A DNA stretch of 64,000 nt from an uncultured Barnesiella sp. (GTDB lineage: Bacteria > Bacteroidota > Bacteroidia > Bacteroidales > Barnesiellaceae), in assembly GCA_944320995.1 (NCBI GenBank), contig CALUJQ010000015.1, positions 1 to 64,000 on the forward strand. The letters are read 5' to 3'. Position numbers and translations under genes: made by a program. The notes beneath the pieces were generated by a model. The model was not told the DNA's origin, made no database searches, and saw only the letters and a program-made list of their open reading frames with translations. Below are positions 1 through 8,412 of the stretch, piece after piece (position 1 is the stretch's first letter; each line of letters starts with the position of its first letter).

Positions 1-347
1 GTCAAGGCGTTTTTGAAAGTTTGCTCGAAGGCGAGGAACTTCAAAATAGAAGGATTGACCGACGAGTGGAAACGGATACCGCCTTTATACGGACCGATGG
101 CGTTGTTGTGTTGGATACGGTAACCCATGTTGGTTTGCACTTGACCTTTGTCATCGACCCAAGTCACCCGGAACGAGAACATCCGATCGGGAATGCACAA
201 TCGCTCGATGAGATTATAACGGTCGAACTCGGGGTGTTCGTTGTACACATCTTCGATGGTCGATAATACTTCTTCCACGGCTTGGTGGTACTCTGGTTCA
301 TTGGGGAACCGACGTTTCAATTCGCTCAATACTTCTGTTGTTTTCAT
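1..347 (-). CDS. gdhA: NADP-type glutamate dehydrogenase, N-terminal part (cut by window edge)
   Basis: About 115 N-terminal residues are present; the gene continues beyond base 1. The translation starts MKTTEVLSELKRRFPNEPEY and contains GYRIQHNNAIGPYKGGIRFH, the substrate-binding region typical of hexameric glutamate dehydrogenases that interconvert 2-oxoglutarate plus ammonia and glutamate. The ATG is at 345-347. A good -7 box on the minus strand (499-506) implies a leader of about 145 nt. The CCA-adding enzyme gene lies upstream on the same strand and is separated by a strong hairpin, so gdhA is probably its own transcription unit. The cofactor (NADP or NAD) cannot be settled from this fragment. 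Confidence 0.9.
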   Translation of the reverse strand, partial: MKTTEVLSELKRRFPNEPEYHQAVEEVLSTIEDVYNEHPEFDRYNLIERLCIPDRMFSFRVTWVDDKGQVQTNMGYRIQHNNAIGPYKGGIRFHSSVNPSILKFLAFEQTFKNAL

Positions 348-380
348 TGATCAATATGTTTTTAGGTTTTGGAATCCTTT

Positions 381-422
381 ACAAAAGGGGAAAATATATG
401 TGATTGCCTTTTCCCTTCTTGT
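381..422 (-). promoter_or_regulatory. Structured part of the gdhA 5' leader
   Basis: Within the roughly 145-nt leader, 381-394 and 409-422 are near-complementary (12 of 14 positions pair) and would form a hairpin with a 14-base loop. A second small palindrome (GGAGCGCTCC) lies near 461. Whether this is a regulatory leader is unknown. Confidence 0.25.
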
Positions 423-498
423 AAAATGCTTCTTGTCGTTGACCCGGGAGTGCCGCAACAGAGGAGCGCTCCGAGTAACATTCTGTCGCATTTGCTGG

Positions 499-506
499 CA
501 AAGATA
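499..506 (-). promoter_or_regulatory. -7 promoter box for gdhA
   Basis: The minus strand reads TATCTTTG followed by CC, matching the Bacteroidota -7 consensus TAnnTTTG. It lies just downstream (minus strand) of a terminator-like hairpin and 152 bases upstream of the gdhA ATG. Confidence 0.6.
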
Positions 507-515
507 ATAAAAATA

Positions 516-557
516 TATAAAGTGAAAGCGTTTTTGTAGAAAAACTTTCACTTTATA
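516..557 (-). terminator. Strong hairpin between the CCA-adding enzyme gene and gdhA
   Basis: A perfect 13-bp stem (TATAAAGTGAAAG at 516-528, its complement at 545-557) is extended by a TTTTT/AAAAA stem around a GTAG loop. On the minus strand it is followed by a T-rich stretch. It probably ends the upstream minus-strand transcript. Confidence 0.6.
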
Positions 558-613
558 ATAAAAATTGACATTATCGTGTCTTTTTGTGCGATTTGGAACA
601 CCTTGAAAAGAAT

Positions 614-2068
614 TTAATTATTCTTTTTATTGACGGGGAATAGATTCATGGTGGCGGCGGTTTCGAGCATAAATAGCCGAGCCGGTTCGTATTCGTTGGG
701 AATTTTGCCGTCGAGAATAGCCTCTTTGATAGCCGAGAGAATCTCTCCGACAGGGCGCGACGGGGGTATCCCGAAGGTTTCCATAATCTCTTCGCCCCGA
801 ATGGGGAGTTTCATATTGCGAATGCTGTCTTTTTCTTCTATTTCGCGCAGTTTGGTCCGCACCAGTTCGAAATTGTCAAGAAACCGTTTTACTTTCTCCC
901 GGTTTTTCGAGGTAATATCCGACTCACAGAGCAGCATCAAGTCGTCGATGTCGTCGCCTGCGTCGAACAGCAAGCGTCGCACGGCCGAGTCGGTAACAAC
1001 CTCTTCGGCCAATACGATGGGGCGCATGTGCAATCCCACGAGTTTTTGCACATACTTCATCTTTTCGTTGAGGGGGAGTTTCATGCGGCGGAAGATGCCG
1101 GGAATCATTTTCTCTCCGATGAAATTGTGGTTGTGGAATGTCCAGCCCAGTCGGGCGTCGTAACGTTTGGCCCGGGGTTTCCCGATGTCGTGGAGCAGGG
1201 CTGCCCACCGCAACCATTCGTTACGGCTGCGCAAAGCCACGTTGTCGAGAACGGCGAGCGAGTGGTAGAAGTTATCTTTGTGTCCTCGGCCTTCGACCGT
1301 TTCTATTCCTTTGAGGGCGGCGACTTCGGGGAAAATGAGCGGGAGCAGTTTGCAATCGTCGAGCAGGATAAAACCTCTCGACGGTATATCGGATCGAATG
1401 ATTTTTCCCAGTTCGTCGATAATGCGTTCTTTCGAGATAATCTCGATACGGTTGCGGTTGCGCTCGATGGCGGCGAATGTCTTCGGCTCGATGGTGAAAT
1501 TCAGTTGTGTAGCGAACCGTATGGCGCGCATCATGCGCAGTGGGTCGTCGCTGAATGTAATATCGGGGTCGAGAGGGGTGCGGATAATTCCCTTTTGCAG
1601 GTCGCTCATACCGTCGAAGGGGTCTACCAGTTCGCCCCAACGCTCTCGGTTCAAACCGATGGCCAATGCGTTGATGGTAAAGTCGCGGCGGTTTTGGTCG
1701 TCCTGTAAGTTCCCGTCTTCGACGACCGGTTTTCGGGAGTCGTGGTTGTACGACTCTTTGCGGGCACCCACAAATTCGATTTCTATATTTTCGCCCCGGT
1801 GGTGGTATTTTACTTGTGCCGTGCCGAAGTTGCGGAACGTCGATAGATGGGCTTTTTTCCCCAGTCTGGTGGTGAGGGCTTCGGCGAGTTCTATACCGCT
1901 GCCCAGTGTTACGATGTCTATATCTTTGGAGGGGCGATTTAGAAAAATATCGCGTACGTATCCGCCGATGACGAAACAAGGGCGGTTCATCTCGTCGGCG
2001 ACTTCGCCGATGAGTCGAAATATAGGATTGTTCAGGTGATCGAGTATAAGCTGATTGTCGGCTTGCAT
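614..2068 (-). CDS. CCA-adding tRNA nucleotidyltransferase / poly(A) polymerase family with HD domain
   Basis: 484 residues. The nucleotidyltransferase head carries GGYVRD (residues 35-40) and the metal-binding D-I-D pair (49-51), followed by RRDFTINALA, the class II signature. A C-terminal HD domain contains ALLHDIGKP. This enzyme class adds or repairs the 3' CCA of tRNAs, consistent with the tRNA-Lys in this window lacking an encoded CCA. The HD domain may give 2',3'-cyclic phosphodiesterase or phosphatase activity. The ATG at 2066-2068 is the only sensible start. lptD ends 67 bases upstream on the same strand, so co-transcription is possible. Family call is firm; CCA-adding versus poly(A) polymerase specificity is inferred. 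Confidence 0.9.
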   Translation of the reverse strand: MQADNQLILDHLNNPIFRLIGEVADEMNRPCFVIGGYVRDIFLNRPSKDIDIVTLGSGIELAEALTTRLGKKAHLSTFRNFGTAQVKYHHRGENIEIEFVGARKESYNHDSRKPVVEDGNLQDDQNRRDFTINALAIGLNRERWGELVDPFDGMSDLQKGIIRTPLDPDITFSDDPLRMMRAIRFATQLNFTIEPKTFAAIERNRNRIEIISKERIIDELGKIIRSDIPSRGFILLDDCKLLPLIFPEVAALKGIETVEGRGHKDNFYHSLAVLDNVALRSRNEWLRWAALLHDIGKPRAKRYDARLGWTFHNHNFIGEKMIPGIFRRMKLPLNEKMKYVQKLVGLHMRPIVLAEEVVTDSAVRRLLFDAGDDIDDLMLLCESDITSKNREKVKRFLDNFELVRTKLREIEEKDSIRNMKLPIRGEEIMETFGIPPSRPVGEILSAIKEAILDGKIPNEYEPARLFMLETAATMNLFPVNKKNN

Positions 2069-2135
2069 ATTCGTGGGAGATTGAATTGTCGGTAAAATTA
2101 CAATTTTTCCCCCATTGCGGCAAGAGCAACCGAGA

Positions 2136-4913
2136 CTAATACCAGTCGAGGCGGTCGTAGGAGTTCCCTCGTTTGTCGTATTTGAGATCTTGCAGCAGCG
2201 ACGATTTTACGCTAATGTGGAAGTTGTACGACTTATAAGGTCCCACGGGAACAAAACTGGCGCTCATCGACCAGCAGTGCATGTCGCGGGTGATATTACA
2301 GTTCATGTAGGCAATTTTCTTGGCATCGAAATCGTAGCTTGCCGAGAAGTTGAACGACCAGTTTTTCGTAGGGCTTATGTTTCCCGAGAAGCTGAGGTTC
2401 TGGGTAAACTTGCCATTGTACTCCATCTTCTTTTTGTTGAAGGTTCCGTATCCGTAATTAACCGAGTAGTTGATCGATAGGCTCCACGGGATTTCCCAGA
2501 TGGCATATCCGTCGGGGCCGAATTGAATTTCGGAATTGTCAGACGTCCCATTTTCCGTATTGTTGGGGTCATTGGGGTCGGGAGGCAACGCGTTAGGCGA
2601 CTGGGCCGGTTGTTGCGTCTCTTTATTGTTGTCGTTTTTATCTTTCTTTTTAAATGTGTCGTTATTGAATGTGTAGGAGAATGAGGTTCCGGTGCTTGAC
2701 AATCGACCTAAGCCTTTTCCTACTGTCCAACGTGGTTTGTTCACGCGCACCGGATTTCCGTAACGGTCCAGCTCATAGGTATAAGTATCCCATACGGCAC
2801 TCATTTGCAAGTTGAAGTTTTTGGTCAACTTGATGAGGATCGAGGTATTCAAGTTACTCCATTTCATGGAGTCGGCTGCCATGTTGTAACTCATGTTGGC
2901 CGAGAGATTCTCGATAAGCGAGATTTTGCGTACTCCCGTTGAGTCACGGTCCGACTTGACTTTCATTTCCAAGTTGTTCGATACCGAGAACGATACGGTC
3001 CCTTGCTTGCCTTGTGACACTGTACCGAAAACGCCGTTTGAGAATGGCGAATATTTTTGGGTGACGGTTTCGCCCTGCGCATTCACATAAGAGAGTGTTT
3101 CCCAGAATCCGTACCGGGGAGCGCTGAAATCGGGAGCTGCGCTGAACGATACCGATGGGGTGAATATGTGACGTATGGCTTGGACCTTATCGCCGAAGAG
3201 TTTTTTCCACGGGGTATAGAAACCGTATAGTTTAGTGTCGGCACTCAACGAACCGTAATAGTTGTACACATTGTAAAACCCGTAGGTGGTATCTTGTACG
3301 ATTTTAGCCTGTTGGGTGTCCCATGCTTGCATGATTTTATTGGTGTACATGCGGTCGGTAAAGTTGAAACTTGCGGTCAAGTTCAGGTATTTCAACAGGT
3401 TGAATGTCGCCGATATGGGAATGTTGTGGTACATGCCGTTGCGCCAGTCTTTGATTAAACTCGATTTGAGAATTTGGTCTTGTTTGGTGAGAATCGAGTT
3501 TTGGAACCGTCCGCTGTATGACAGTTGTATCTTTTCGTACCAGCGTTCGTTGCCGACTACCGATTTTCGTTTGAACGGATAGACTTGTCCCATTGAAATC
3601 GTGAGGTTGGGGAACGAAACGTTCAGTGTGGAGTCCTGCGTGCGTTGGGTGACGTTGGCGGTGGCCGAGAAGCTCCACGATGAGTTGGGGACCCGATAGG
3701 TCATGTTTACCGTCGAACTCTTGGTGTTCTCGGTGAAGCTATTGGCATTGTAGTAGCTATTCAGGTCGTTCCGGGTATATCCGCTGGTCGTATAGTTGAC
3801 GCTTGCTGAGAGCGACATGTTGGGGTTGTTTTTGGTATCTTGGGTATGGGTCCATGCGATTTTGAAGTTTTTCATCTTGGAGTAGTCGGGCAAACCCTTG
3901 TCTCCTGTGATGGTGGTGATGAAGCTCAAATCGACGTTACCCGAGTATTTGTACCGTTTGATATAGGCCGAGCGGGCATTGACGCCCCATGAACCTTTGG
4001 TATAAATTTCGCCCGTGAGAGCGAGGTCGACATAATCGTTGATGGCGAAATAGTAACCCCCGTCGCGCAAGTAATAGCCTCGGGCCAACTCGTCGCCGAA
4101 AGTGGGCATGATGATACCCGACGAGTATTTCTCGGTGAAGGGGAAGAATCCGAACGGTATGGCAAGCGGCAACGGTACGTCGGCCAGCACCATATAGGCG
4201 GGCCCCGTGACGATATTCTTTTTGGGCCGGACTTTGGCCTGCGTCAGTTGCAGATAGAAGTGCGGGTGTTCGTGGTTGTCGCAGGTGGTATATTTCCCGT
4301 CTTTCATGTAGAACTCGTCGTTCTCCATTTTCTTGGTTTGCCCTCCGGTGAGGTATCCTTCGCCCTGTTGGGTGACAATGTTGGTGATATATCCTTTCTT
4401 GGTTTTGAAGTTGTAGTTCATGGTTTCCGACTCGTATTCGCCGCTCTTGTCTTTGAAAACGGGACGCCCGACGATGTCGCCCACCGAGTCGGGACGTCCT
4501 ACGGCATAGACGAGGCTGCTGTCCATGTTCATCTCTATTTGGTCGGCGTTCAGTTCCATGCCGTCGAACTGTACTATGCCTTGCCCATACATGAAAACCT
4601 CGTTCCCGTGGGTAAATACGATCGAGTCGTTGGCTTTGTAATCGACCACGGCGGTGAGCCCGGCTTTTTTCTTTTTGGTTTTGGTGGTGTCGTTGGCGAT
4701 TGAGTCGGCCGGCAAGGAGTCTGAGGGTATGCTGTCGGGCAATAGTATTGGTTTGGTGCGCGATAGCGCAGAGCTGTCGTCGGTTTCTGCCGTGTCGGAA
4801 GAGGAGTGGTGATTATATGATGACGGATGCCTATCTTGCGCGATAAGCGACACAAACAGTGAGGCGAATAGAAGCGATAAAAGTATAGCGTATTTTTTGC
4901 TCTCTTTTGGCAT
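2136..4913 (-). CDS. lptD: LptD/OstA-family outer-membrane LPS-assembly protein
   Basis: 925 residues with an N-terminal signal peptide (hydrophobic stretch about 10-25). After a low-complexity Ser/Asp/Lys-rich linker comes an OstA/LptA-like region (about 85-260, including VQFDGMELNADQIEMN) that handles lipid A. The remainder is a beta-barrel with alternating aromatic strands, ending in an aromatic residue (final RLDWY). LptD inserts lipopolysaccharide into the outer leaflet of the outer membrane. The length is normal for Bacteroidota members, which are more divergent than E. coli LptD. A -7 box lies about 27 bases upstream of the ATG at 4911-4913, supporting this start. Confidence 0.85.
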   Translation of the reverse strand: MPKESKKYAILLSLLFASLFVSLIAQDRHPSSYNHHSSSDTAETDDSSALSRTKPILLPDSIPSDSLPADSIANDTTKTKKKKAGLTAVVDYKANDSIVFTHGNEVFMYGQGIVQFDGMELNADQIEMNMDSSLVYAVGRPDSVGDIVGRPVFKDKSGEYESETMNYNFKTKKGYITNIVTQQGEGYLTGGQTKKMENDEFYMKDGKYTTCDNHEHPHFYLQLTQAKVRPKKNIVTGPAYMVLADVPLPLAIPFGFFPFTEKYSSGIIMPTFGDELARGYYLRDGGYYFAINDYVDLALTGEIYTKGSWGVNARSAYIKRYKYSGNVDLSFITTITGDKGLPDYSKMKNFKIAWTHTQDTKNNPNMSLSASVNYTTSGYTRNDLNSYYNANSFTENTKSSTVNMTYRVPNSSWSFSATANVTQRTQDSTLNVSFPNLTISMGQVYPFKRKSVVGNERWYEKIQLSYSGRFQNSILTKQDQILKSSLIKDWRNGMYHNIPISATFNLLKYLNLTASFNFTDRMYTNKIMQAWDTQQAKIVQDTTYGFYNVYNYYGSLSADTKLYGFYTPWKKLFGDKVQAIRHIFTPSVSFSAAPDFSAPRYGFWETLSYVNAQGETVTQKYSPFSNGVFGTVSQGKQGTVSFSVSNNLEMKVKSDRDSTGVRKISLIENLSANMSYNMAADSMKWSNLNTSILIKLTKNFNLQMSAVWDTYTYELDRYGNPVRVNKPRWTVGKGLGRLSSTGTSFSYTFNNDTFKKKDKNDNNKETQQPAQSPNALPPDPNDPNNTENGTSDNSEIQFGPDGYAIWEIPWSLSINYSVNYGYGTFNKKKMEYNGKFTQNLSFSGNISPTKNWSFNFSASYDFDAKKIAYMNCNITRDMHCWSMSASFVPVGPYKSYNFHISVKSSLLQDLKYDKRGNSYDRLDWY

Positions 4914-4939
4914 CAGGCTGTCAATCTGTAATCAACTCG

Positions 4940-4947
4940 CAAAAATA
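4940..4947 (-). promoter_or_regulatory. -7 promoter box for lptD
   Basis: The minus strand reads TATTTTTGC, a full TAnnTTTG match, placing the transcript start about 20 bases before the lptD ATG. Confidence 0.55.
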
Positions 4948-5041
4948 CATATTTTCTGTGACTTATCGGCCTTTGGACCTTATTTAATATATTTTATTCA
5001 AAGTTGGGTTAAGCGGGGTCGGTAAGTCGAATGCCGATGAA

Positions 5042-5578
5042 TCAGAGAAAGAGGGCGGCCATTTCGTCGAATCGTTGTAACGAGTCTTGCCCGTATCGGG
5101 CAATGTTGTTGCGAATTTTGTCCAAGGGCTTTTCCCGGTCGGGGTTCGACTTTGAATAGAATTTGTCGGCGAAACAGACCAGTTTCTCTTCGAGGCTTAC
5201 CGGGCACATGTCGCGGTGCGGGAGAGGGAGGTTTTGCGCAACGATATTCTCGATGGTCAAACCGGATCCGGTGTGCCGTTCGCATACGAGGGCGTGACGG
5301 GGGTATCCTTCGGTGCGGAGCAGGTCGGCTCCTAAAATGCCGTGGCAAATGTATGGGTGGCTGCCTGTGCAGTAGATTGCGGGGGCATGGGTGAGGAATA
5401 CGCCTATGTCGTGGAGCATAGCGGCTTCGTAAACGAAATCTTTGTCGATTGCCAGTTCGGGGTGGGCTTGTGCCAATTGCATGGCTTTCTCGGCGACCAG
5501 TTTGCTGTGTGACCACACGCTGTCGTAAAGGGGGGTCCCGGGGAGATAATATTTTTCGAAAAGGGGTAGAATATCCAT
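5042..5578 (-). CDS. HD-domain hydrolase
   Basis: 178 residues forming a single HD domain: His24 (VWSHS), MLHDIG with His56-Asp57, and further conserved His residues in GSHPYICHG and RHTGSG. HD proteins of this size are metal-dependent phosphohydrolases acting on nucleotides or small phosphate esters; the substrate cannot be read from the sequence. It lies between lptD (128 bp downstream) and ilvE (a terminator lies between), so it probably has its own promoter or depends on read-through. Confidence 0.8.
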   Translation of the reverse strand: MDILPLFEKYYLPGTPLYDSVWSHSKLVAEKAMQLAQAHPELAIDKDFVYEAAMLHDIGVFLTHAPAIYCTGSHPYICHGILGADLLRTEGYPRHALVCERHTGSGLTIENIVAQNLPLPHRDMCPVSLEEKLVCFADKFYSKSNPDREKPLDKIRNNIARYGQDSLQRFDEMAALFL

Positions 5579-5603
5579 GATTGCGAATATGTGAGGGCGT
5601 TAT

Positions 5604-5643
5604 AAAAGCGGCAGCCCGAAGGGGTAGTGCTTTCGGGCTGCCG
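5604..5643 (-). terminator. Rho-independent terminator of ilvE
   Basis: Perfect 12-bp stem CGGCAGCCCGAA (5609-5620) with its complement at 5632-5643, followed on the minus strand by CTTTTA. It sits directly after the ilvE stop. Confidence 0.75.
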
Positions 5644-5661
5644 GAATATGAGTATGGTCGA

Positions 5662-6681
5662 TTACTCTACGATGGTGACCCAGTTGTGAGTGTCGGGTTC
5701 ATCGCCATATTGTATGGCGCGCAGTTTGTGGTACAGTTTCTCGCAAATCGGCCCGGGTTTGCCGTCTTTGGAGAAGATGTACGACTTGTTTTCGTCGAGG
5801 TCGTCGATGCGGGCGATAGGGCTGATGACAGCGGCTGTCCCGCAAGCTCCGGCTTCGTCGAATGTGGTGAGTTCTTCTTCGGGAACCTGACGTACTTCGA
5901 CGGTCATGCCAAGGTCCTCGGCCAGTTGCATGAGGCTCTTGTTGGTGATGGAGGGAAGAATAGAGGTCGATTTCGGGGTGATGTAGCTGTTGCCACGAAT
6001 CCCGAAGAAGTTGGCCGGGCCGCATTCGTCGATGTATTTTTTCTCTTTGGCGTCGAGATAGAGAACGGCCGAGTAGCCCATTTCGTGGGCTTTTTCTCCG
6101 GCAACCAAACTGGCGGCATAGTTCCCGCCCACTTTATAACGTCCGGTCCCGAGCGGAGCAGCTCGGTCGTATTGGCGCAAAATAACCATCGGTGTGGGCT
6201 TGAATCCCTCTTTGAAATAGGGCCCTACCGGTGTAACGAAAACGAGGAACAGGTATTCTTTGGCCGGTTTTACGCCTACCTGTGCCGATGTACCTATCAA
6301 TAAAGGACGAATATAGAGCGAAGCTCCGCTTTCATAGGGGGGGACGAAACGCTCGTTTTTCTTTACGACGGTTAAAATGGCTTCGTTGAATTTTTCGGTG
6401 GGAAGTTCGGGCATCATGATACCGCGGCACGAACTTTGCAGCCGGGCGGCGTTTTCGTCCATACGGAAGATGCGTATTTTCCCGTCTTTCCCCCGGAAGG
6501 CCTTCATGCCCTCGAATGCCTCTTGTCCGTAGTGCAGACAGGTGGCAGCCATGTGTATCTCGAATGTTTGAGAAGTGGTAACCGTAATATCGCCCCATTT
6601 CCCGTCTTTATAGGTGCATCGTACATTGTAGTCGGTGGGCATATAGCCGAACGACAGGTTTGACCAATCGATACTTTCCAT
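5662..6681 (-). CDS. ilvE: Branched-chain amino acid aminotransferase (fold type IV PLP enzyme)
   Basis: 339 residues. Catalyses the last step of Leu, Ile and Val synthesis (and the first step of their breakdown) by transamination with glutamate. Visible signatures are HYGQEAFEGMKAF near the N-terminus, the PLP lysine in GRYKVGGNYAAS, YIDECGPANFF, and the C-terminal GTAAVISPI phosphate-binding loop. Length and motifs match the IlvE group rather than D-amino-acid transaminases. The ATG at 6679-6681 follows a -7 box (TACCTTTG) by about 33 bases, giving a short leader. It is monocistronic, ended by a strong hairpin. Confidence 0.93.
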   Translation of the reverse strand: MESIDWSNLSFGYMPTDYNVRCTYKDGKWGDITVTTSQTFEIHMAATCLHYGQEAFEGMKAFRGKDGKIRIFRMDENAARLQSSCRGIMMPELPTEKFNEAILTVVKKNERFVPPYESGASLYIRPLLIGTSAQVGVKPAKEYLFLVFVTPVGPYFKEGFKPTPMVILRQYDRAAPLGTGRYKVGGNYAASLVAGEKAHEMGYSAVLYLDAKEKKYIDECGPANFFGIRGNSYITPKSTSILPSITNKSLMQLAEDLGMTVEVRQVPEEELTTFDEAGACGTAAVISPIARIDDLDENKSYIFSKDGKPGPICEKLYHKLRAIQYGDEPDTHNWVTIVE

Positions 6682-6714
6682 ATTCCGTTTGTTTTAAGTT
6701 TGACTTTATAGGGA

Positions 6715-6722
6715 CAAAGGTA
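6715..6722 (-). promoter_or_regulatory. -7 promoter box for ilvE
   Basis: The minus strand reads TACCTTTG followed by TCCC, the strong Bacteroidota -7 form. No exact -33 TTTG is present at the usual distance. Confidence 0.6.
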
Positions 6723-6810
6723 ACGATAAAAGACGAAAATTAGAAATTTGAAACAGATTAGTTTATAAGAAGAGCAGTACCCGATATTTTGACAGGAATC
6801 GTCTGGGGGA

Positions 6811-7146
6811 TTATAATGCTACTTTTTGAGTTTTGCCTTCTATTTTGACTAAATAGATACCTCGGGTTCCTATTTTCAATTCCGAGATACCGGGATTGAT
6901 GGTTCGGGTAATTACGGCTTGTCCCAAAATCGTGTAGATCGTTACTTCTACTTTGCGGGGTGTACGGATATAAATGACCCCGTCGTTGCTCGAGATTTCG
7001 ATTTCTTCCTCTTTTTGAATTTCGATTCGACGGTCGTTGTCGCTTGCACTCCATACCTCTTTGGCCAAAGTCGATTGTGCTATGGCTGTTGAGAGTCCCG
7101 AACAACTGAGCGTCAGGGCAATAAGTGCTTTGTATAGATGTTTCAT
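6811..7146 (-). CDS. Small exported protein resembling a lone T9SS type-A sorting domain
   Basis: 111 residues. Residues 1-23 are a clear signal peptide (MKHLYKALIALTLSCSGLST, cleavage near AIA-Q). After only about 40 residues the rest reads like the C-terminal domain of type IX secretion substrates: VEVTIYTILGQAV, then GISELKIGTRGIYLVKIEG and a short K-V-A-L end. Normally this module is the tail of a large surface protein; here there is almost no passenger. It has its own -7 box (7167-7174). Either a small periplasmic beta-sandwich protein, or the remnant of a larger cargo. No function is assigned. Confidence 0.65.
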   Translation of the reverse strand: MKHLYKALIALTLSCSGLSTAIAQSTLAKEVWSASDNDRRIEIQKEEEIEISSNDGVIYIRTPRKVEVTIYTILGQAVITRTINPGISELKIGTRGIYLVKIEGKTQKVAL

Positions 7147-7166
7147 GACAACAAGAATATCTTTTG

Positions 7167-7174
7167 CAAAGATA
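7167..7174 (-). promoter_or_regulatory. -7 promoter box for the small exported protein
   Basis: The minus strand reads TATCTTTGC, matching TAnnTTTG, about 20 bases before the ATG at 7144-7146. Confidence 0.5.
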
Positions 7175-7229
7175 ACTTTTTTTTGGAGTTTCGCACAGGA
7201 TAAGGCGTTAAATATGATAGATAACGCTT

Positions 7230-7541
7230 CTAAAACTTATAGGTCCGATTGGGATTCTTGGGGAACCACCCTTTTTTTACCCTCTTTTCTTGGTCGAAAA
7301 TCTCTTTGATGGACCAAAACGAAGAGAAAGCGAATACGCCTGATAAAGATGAGATAAAGAGATTGTCGAGGCAAATGGACAAAATGATGCCGGCTATCCC
7401 TAATAGCAGGAATAACCACCAGCATCGTGTTCCCCAATAATATTCGGCTTTGATGACTATGGGGTGGAATATTCCGATAATGAGGAATGTGCAGATTCCG
7501 ATGATGAGTCCGTGCAGGTGGTTGTCAATGATTAAATCCAT
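7230..7541 (-). CDS. DUF4491-family membrane protein
   Basis: 103 residues with about three hydrophobic segments (roughly 12-30, 43-58, 62-80) and a charged C-terminus (FDQEKRVKKGWFPKNP). The HGLIIGICTFLIIGIFHPIV and FAFSSFWSIKEIF stretches match what I know of the DUF4491 family of Bacteroidota and Firmicutes. Function is unknown. It stands alone between the small exported protein and the flavin reductase gene. Confidence 0.8.
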   Translation of the reverse strand: MDLIIDNHLHGLIIGICTFLIIGIFHPIVIKAEYYWGTRCWWLFLLLGIAGIILSICLDNLFISSLSGVFAFSSFWSIKEIFDQEKRVKKGWFPKNPNRTYKF

Positions 7542-7654
7542 TGCGTAAATATTAAAGGTTATAATACTGAATAGTGGCCCCTTGGGGAGTCTACTGCTTT
7601 TGTCCTATGGTTTGGAAGGTATCTTCTTTTTTGAAAACCGTACAAAAATAGAAA

Positions 7655-7686
7655 TTCCCGATGAAAGTAAAACTCTCTATCGGGAA
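7655..7686 (-). terminator. Hairpin after the flavin reductase-rubredoxin gene
   Basis: TTCCCGAT (7655-7662) pairs with ATCGGGAA (7679-7686); on the minus strand the stem is followed by TTCTATTTTTG. Likely terminator of the rubrerythrin operon. Confidence 0.5.
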
Positions 7687-7703
7687 CATAGTTCATTGTA
7701 TTC

Positions 7704-8345
7704 TTAAATTTCTTTGAAACAATTTCTCGGTGCTTGGCAAATCGGGCATTTGAAGTCATCGGGAAGTTCGCCTTCGTGAATGTATCCACATACCTCACAG
7801 ACGTATCTTTTCCCCGGTTTCGGTTGGTTTGTTCCGGGTGCGGTTTCCTCCTTTACATAGGTTGGAGCATTTTTCGGGGCCTTTCCTTTAATGACATTGT
7901 GGTAATAGGCATAGGTCATGGGGGTGCCGTCGTCGGCGATGGTATCGGTGACCCGTGCAAAAATTACGTCATGCGTTTCGTTGTTGGCAAAGTGCAGTAC
8001 CTCACAAATGATGTGTCCCGAAAATTTGCCATTCAATATGGGCACATCGTCTTTCCATGAATAGTCGTAGCCTTCGTATTTGTTTTTATTTCGGCTGCTT
8101 TGAAACCCGAATGTGGTGATGAGGCTCGTGTCGCTCTCTTCGGCAAGAATGGCCAAACTGAATTTCCGATGCCGTACGATGACGTCGTGGGTATAGTTGT
8201 TTTTGTTCATCGAAATGGCGACGATGGGGTTTTCGCTCGTCACTTGGAAACAGGTGTTGATGATACAGCCCGTTGGCCGGCCGTTGTCGTTTGTGCCTAC
8301 GACATAGAGACCATAGGTGATGTTTCGTAAAGCGGTAATGTCCAT
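7704..8345 (-). CDS. Flavin reductase-like protein fused to a C-terminal rubredoxin domain
   Basis: 213 residues. Residues 1-150 form an FMN-binding split-barrel domain of the flavin-reductase type (MDITALRNITYGLYVVG start, CIINTCFQVTSENP). Residues about 165-213 are a rubredoxin with two Cys pairs (CEVCGY and CPICQAP). This arrangement is that of high-molecular-weight rubredoxins, which pass electrons to rubrerythrin or flavodiiron proteins. The reading frame runs 74 codons further upstream but that part overlaps the upstream gene out of frame; the ATG at 8343-8345 begins the family-typical N-terminus. Rubrerythrin lies just upstream, so this is probably its electron donor in peroxide or oxygen detoxification. 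Confidence 0.85.
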   Translation of the reverse strand: MDITALRNITYGLYVVGTNDNGRPTGCIINTCFQVTSENPIVAISMNKNNYTHDVIVRHRKFSLAILAEESDTSLITTFGFQSSRNKNKYEGYDYSWKDDVPILNGKFSGHIICEVLHFANNETHDVIFARVTDTIADDGTPMTYAYYHNVIKGKAPKNAPTYVKEETAPGTNQPKPGKRYVCEVCGYIHEGELPDDFKCPICQAPRNCFKEI

Positions 8346-8358
8346 AGCGATAAAGAAT

Positions 8359-8386
8359 ATCGGTCTACCCGGTTGAGCAGACCGAT
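8359..8386 (-). terminator. Hairpin between rubrerythrin and flavin reductase genes
   Basis: Perfect 8-bp inverted repeat ATCGGTCT / AGACCGAT with a 12-base loop in the 67-bp gap. There is no long T-run, so it may be a partial terminator or processing site that lowers expression of the second gene relative to rubrerythrin. Confidence 0.35.
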
Positions 8387-8412
8387 GTATTAAATGAAAT
8401 GCTAAACGTGAA

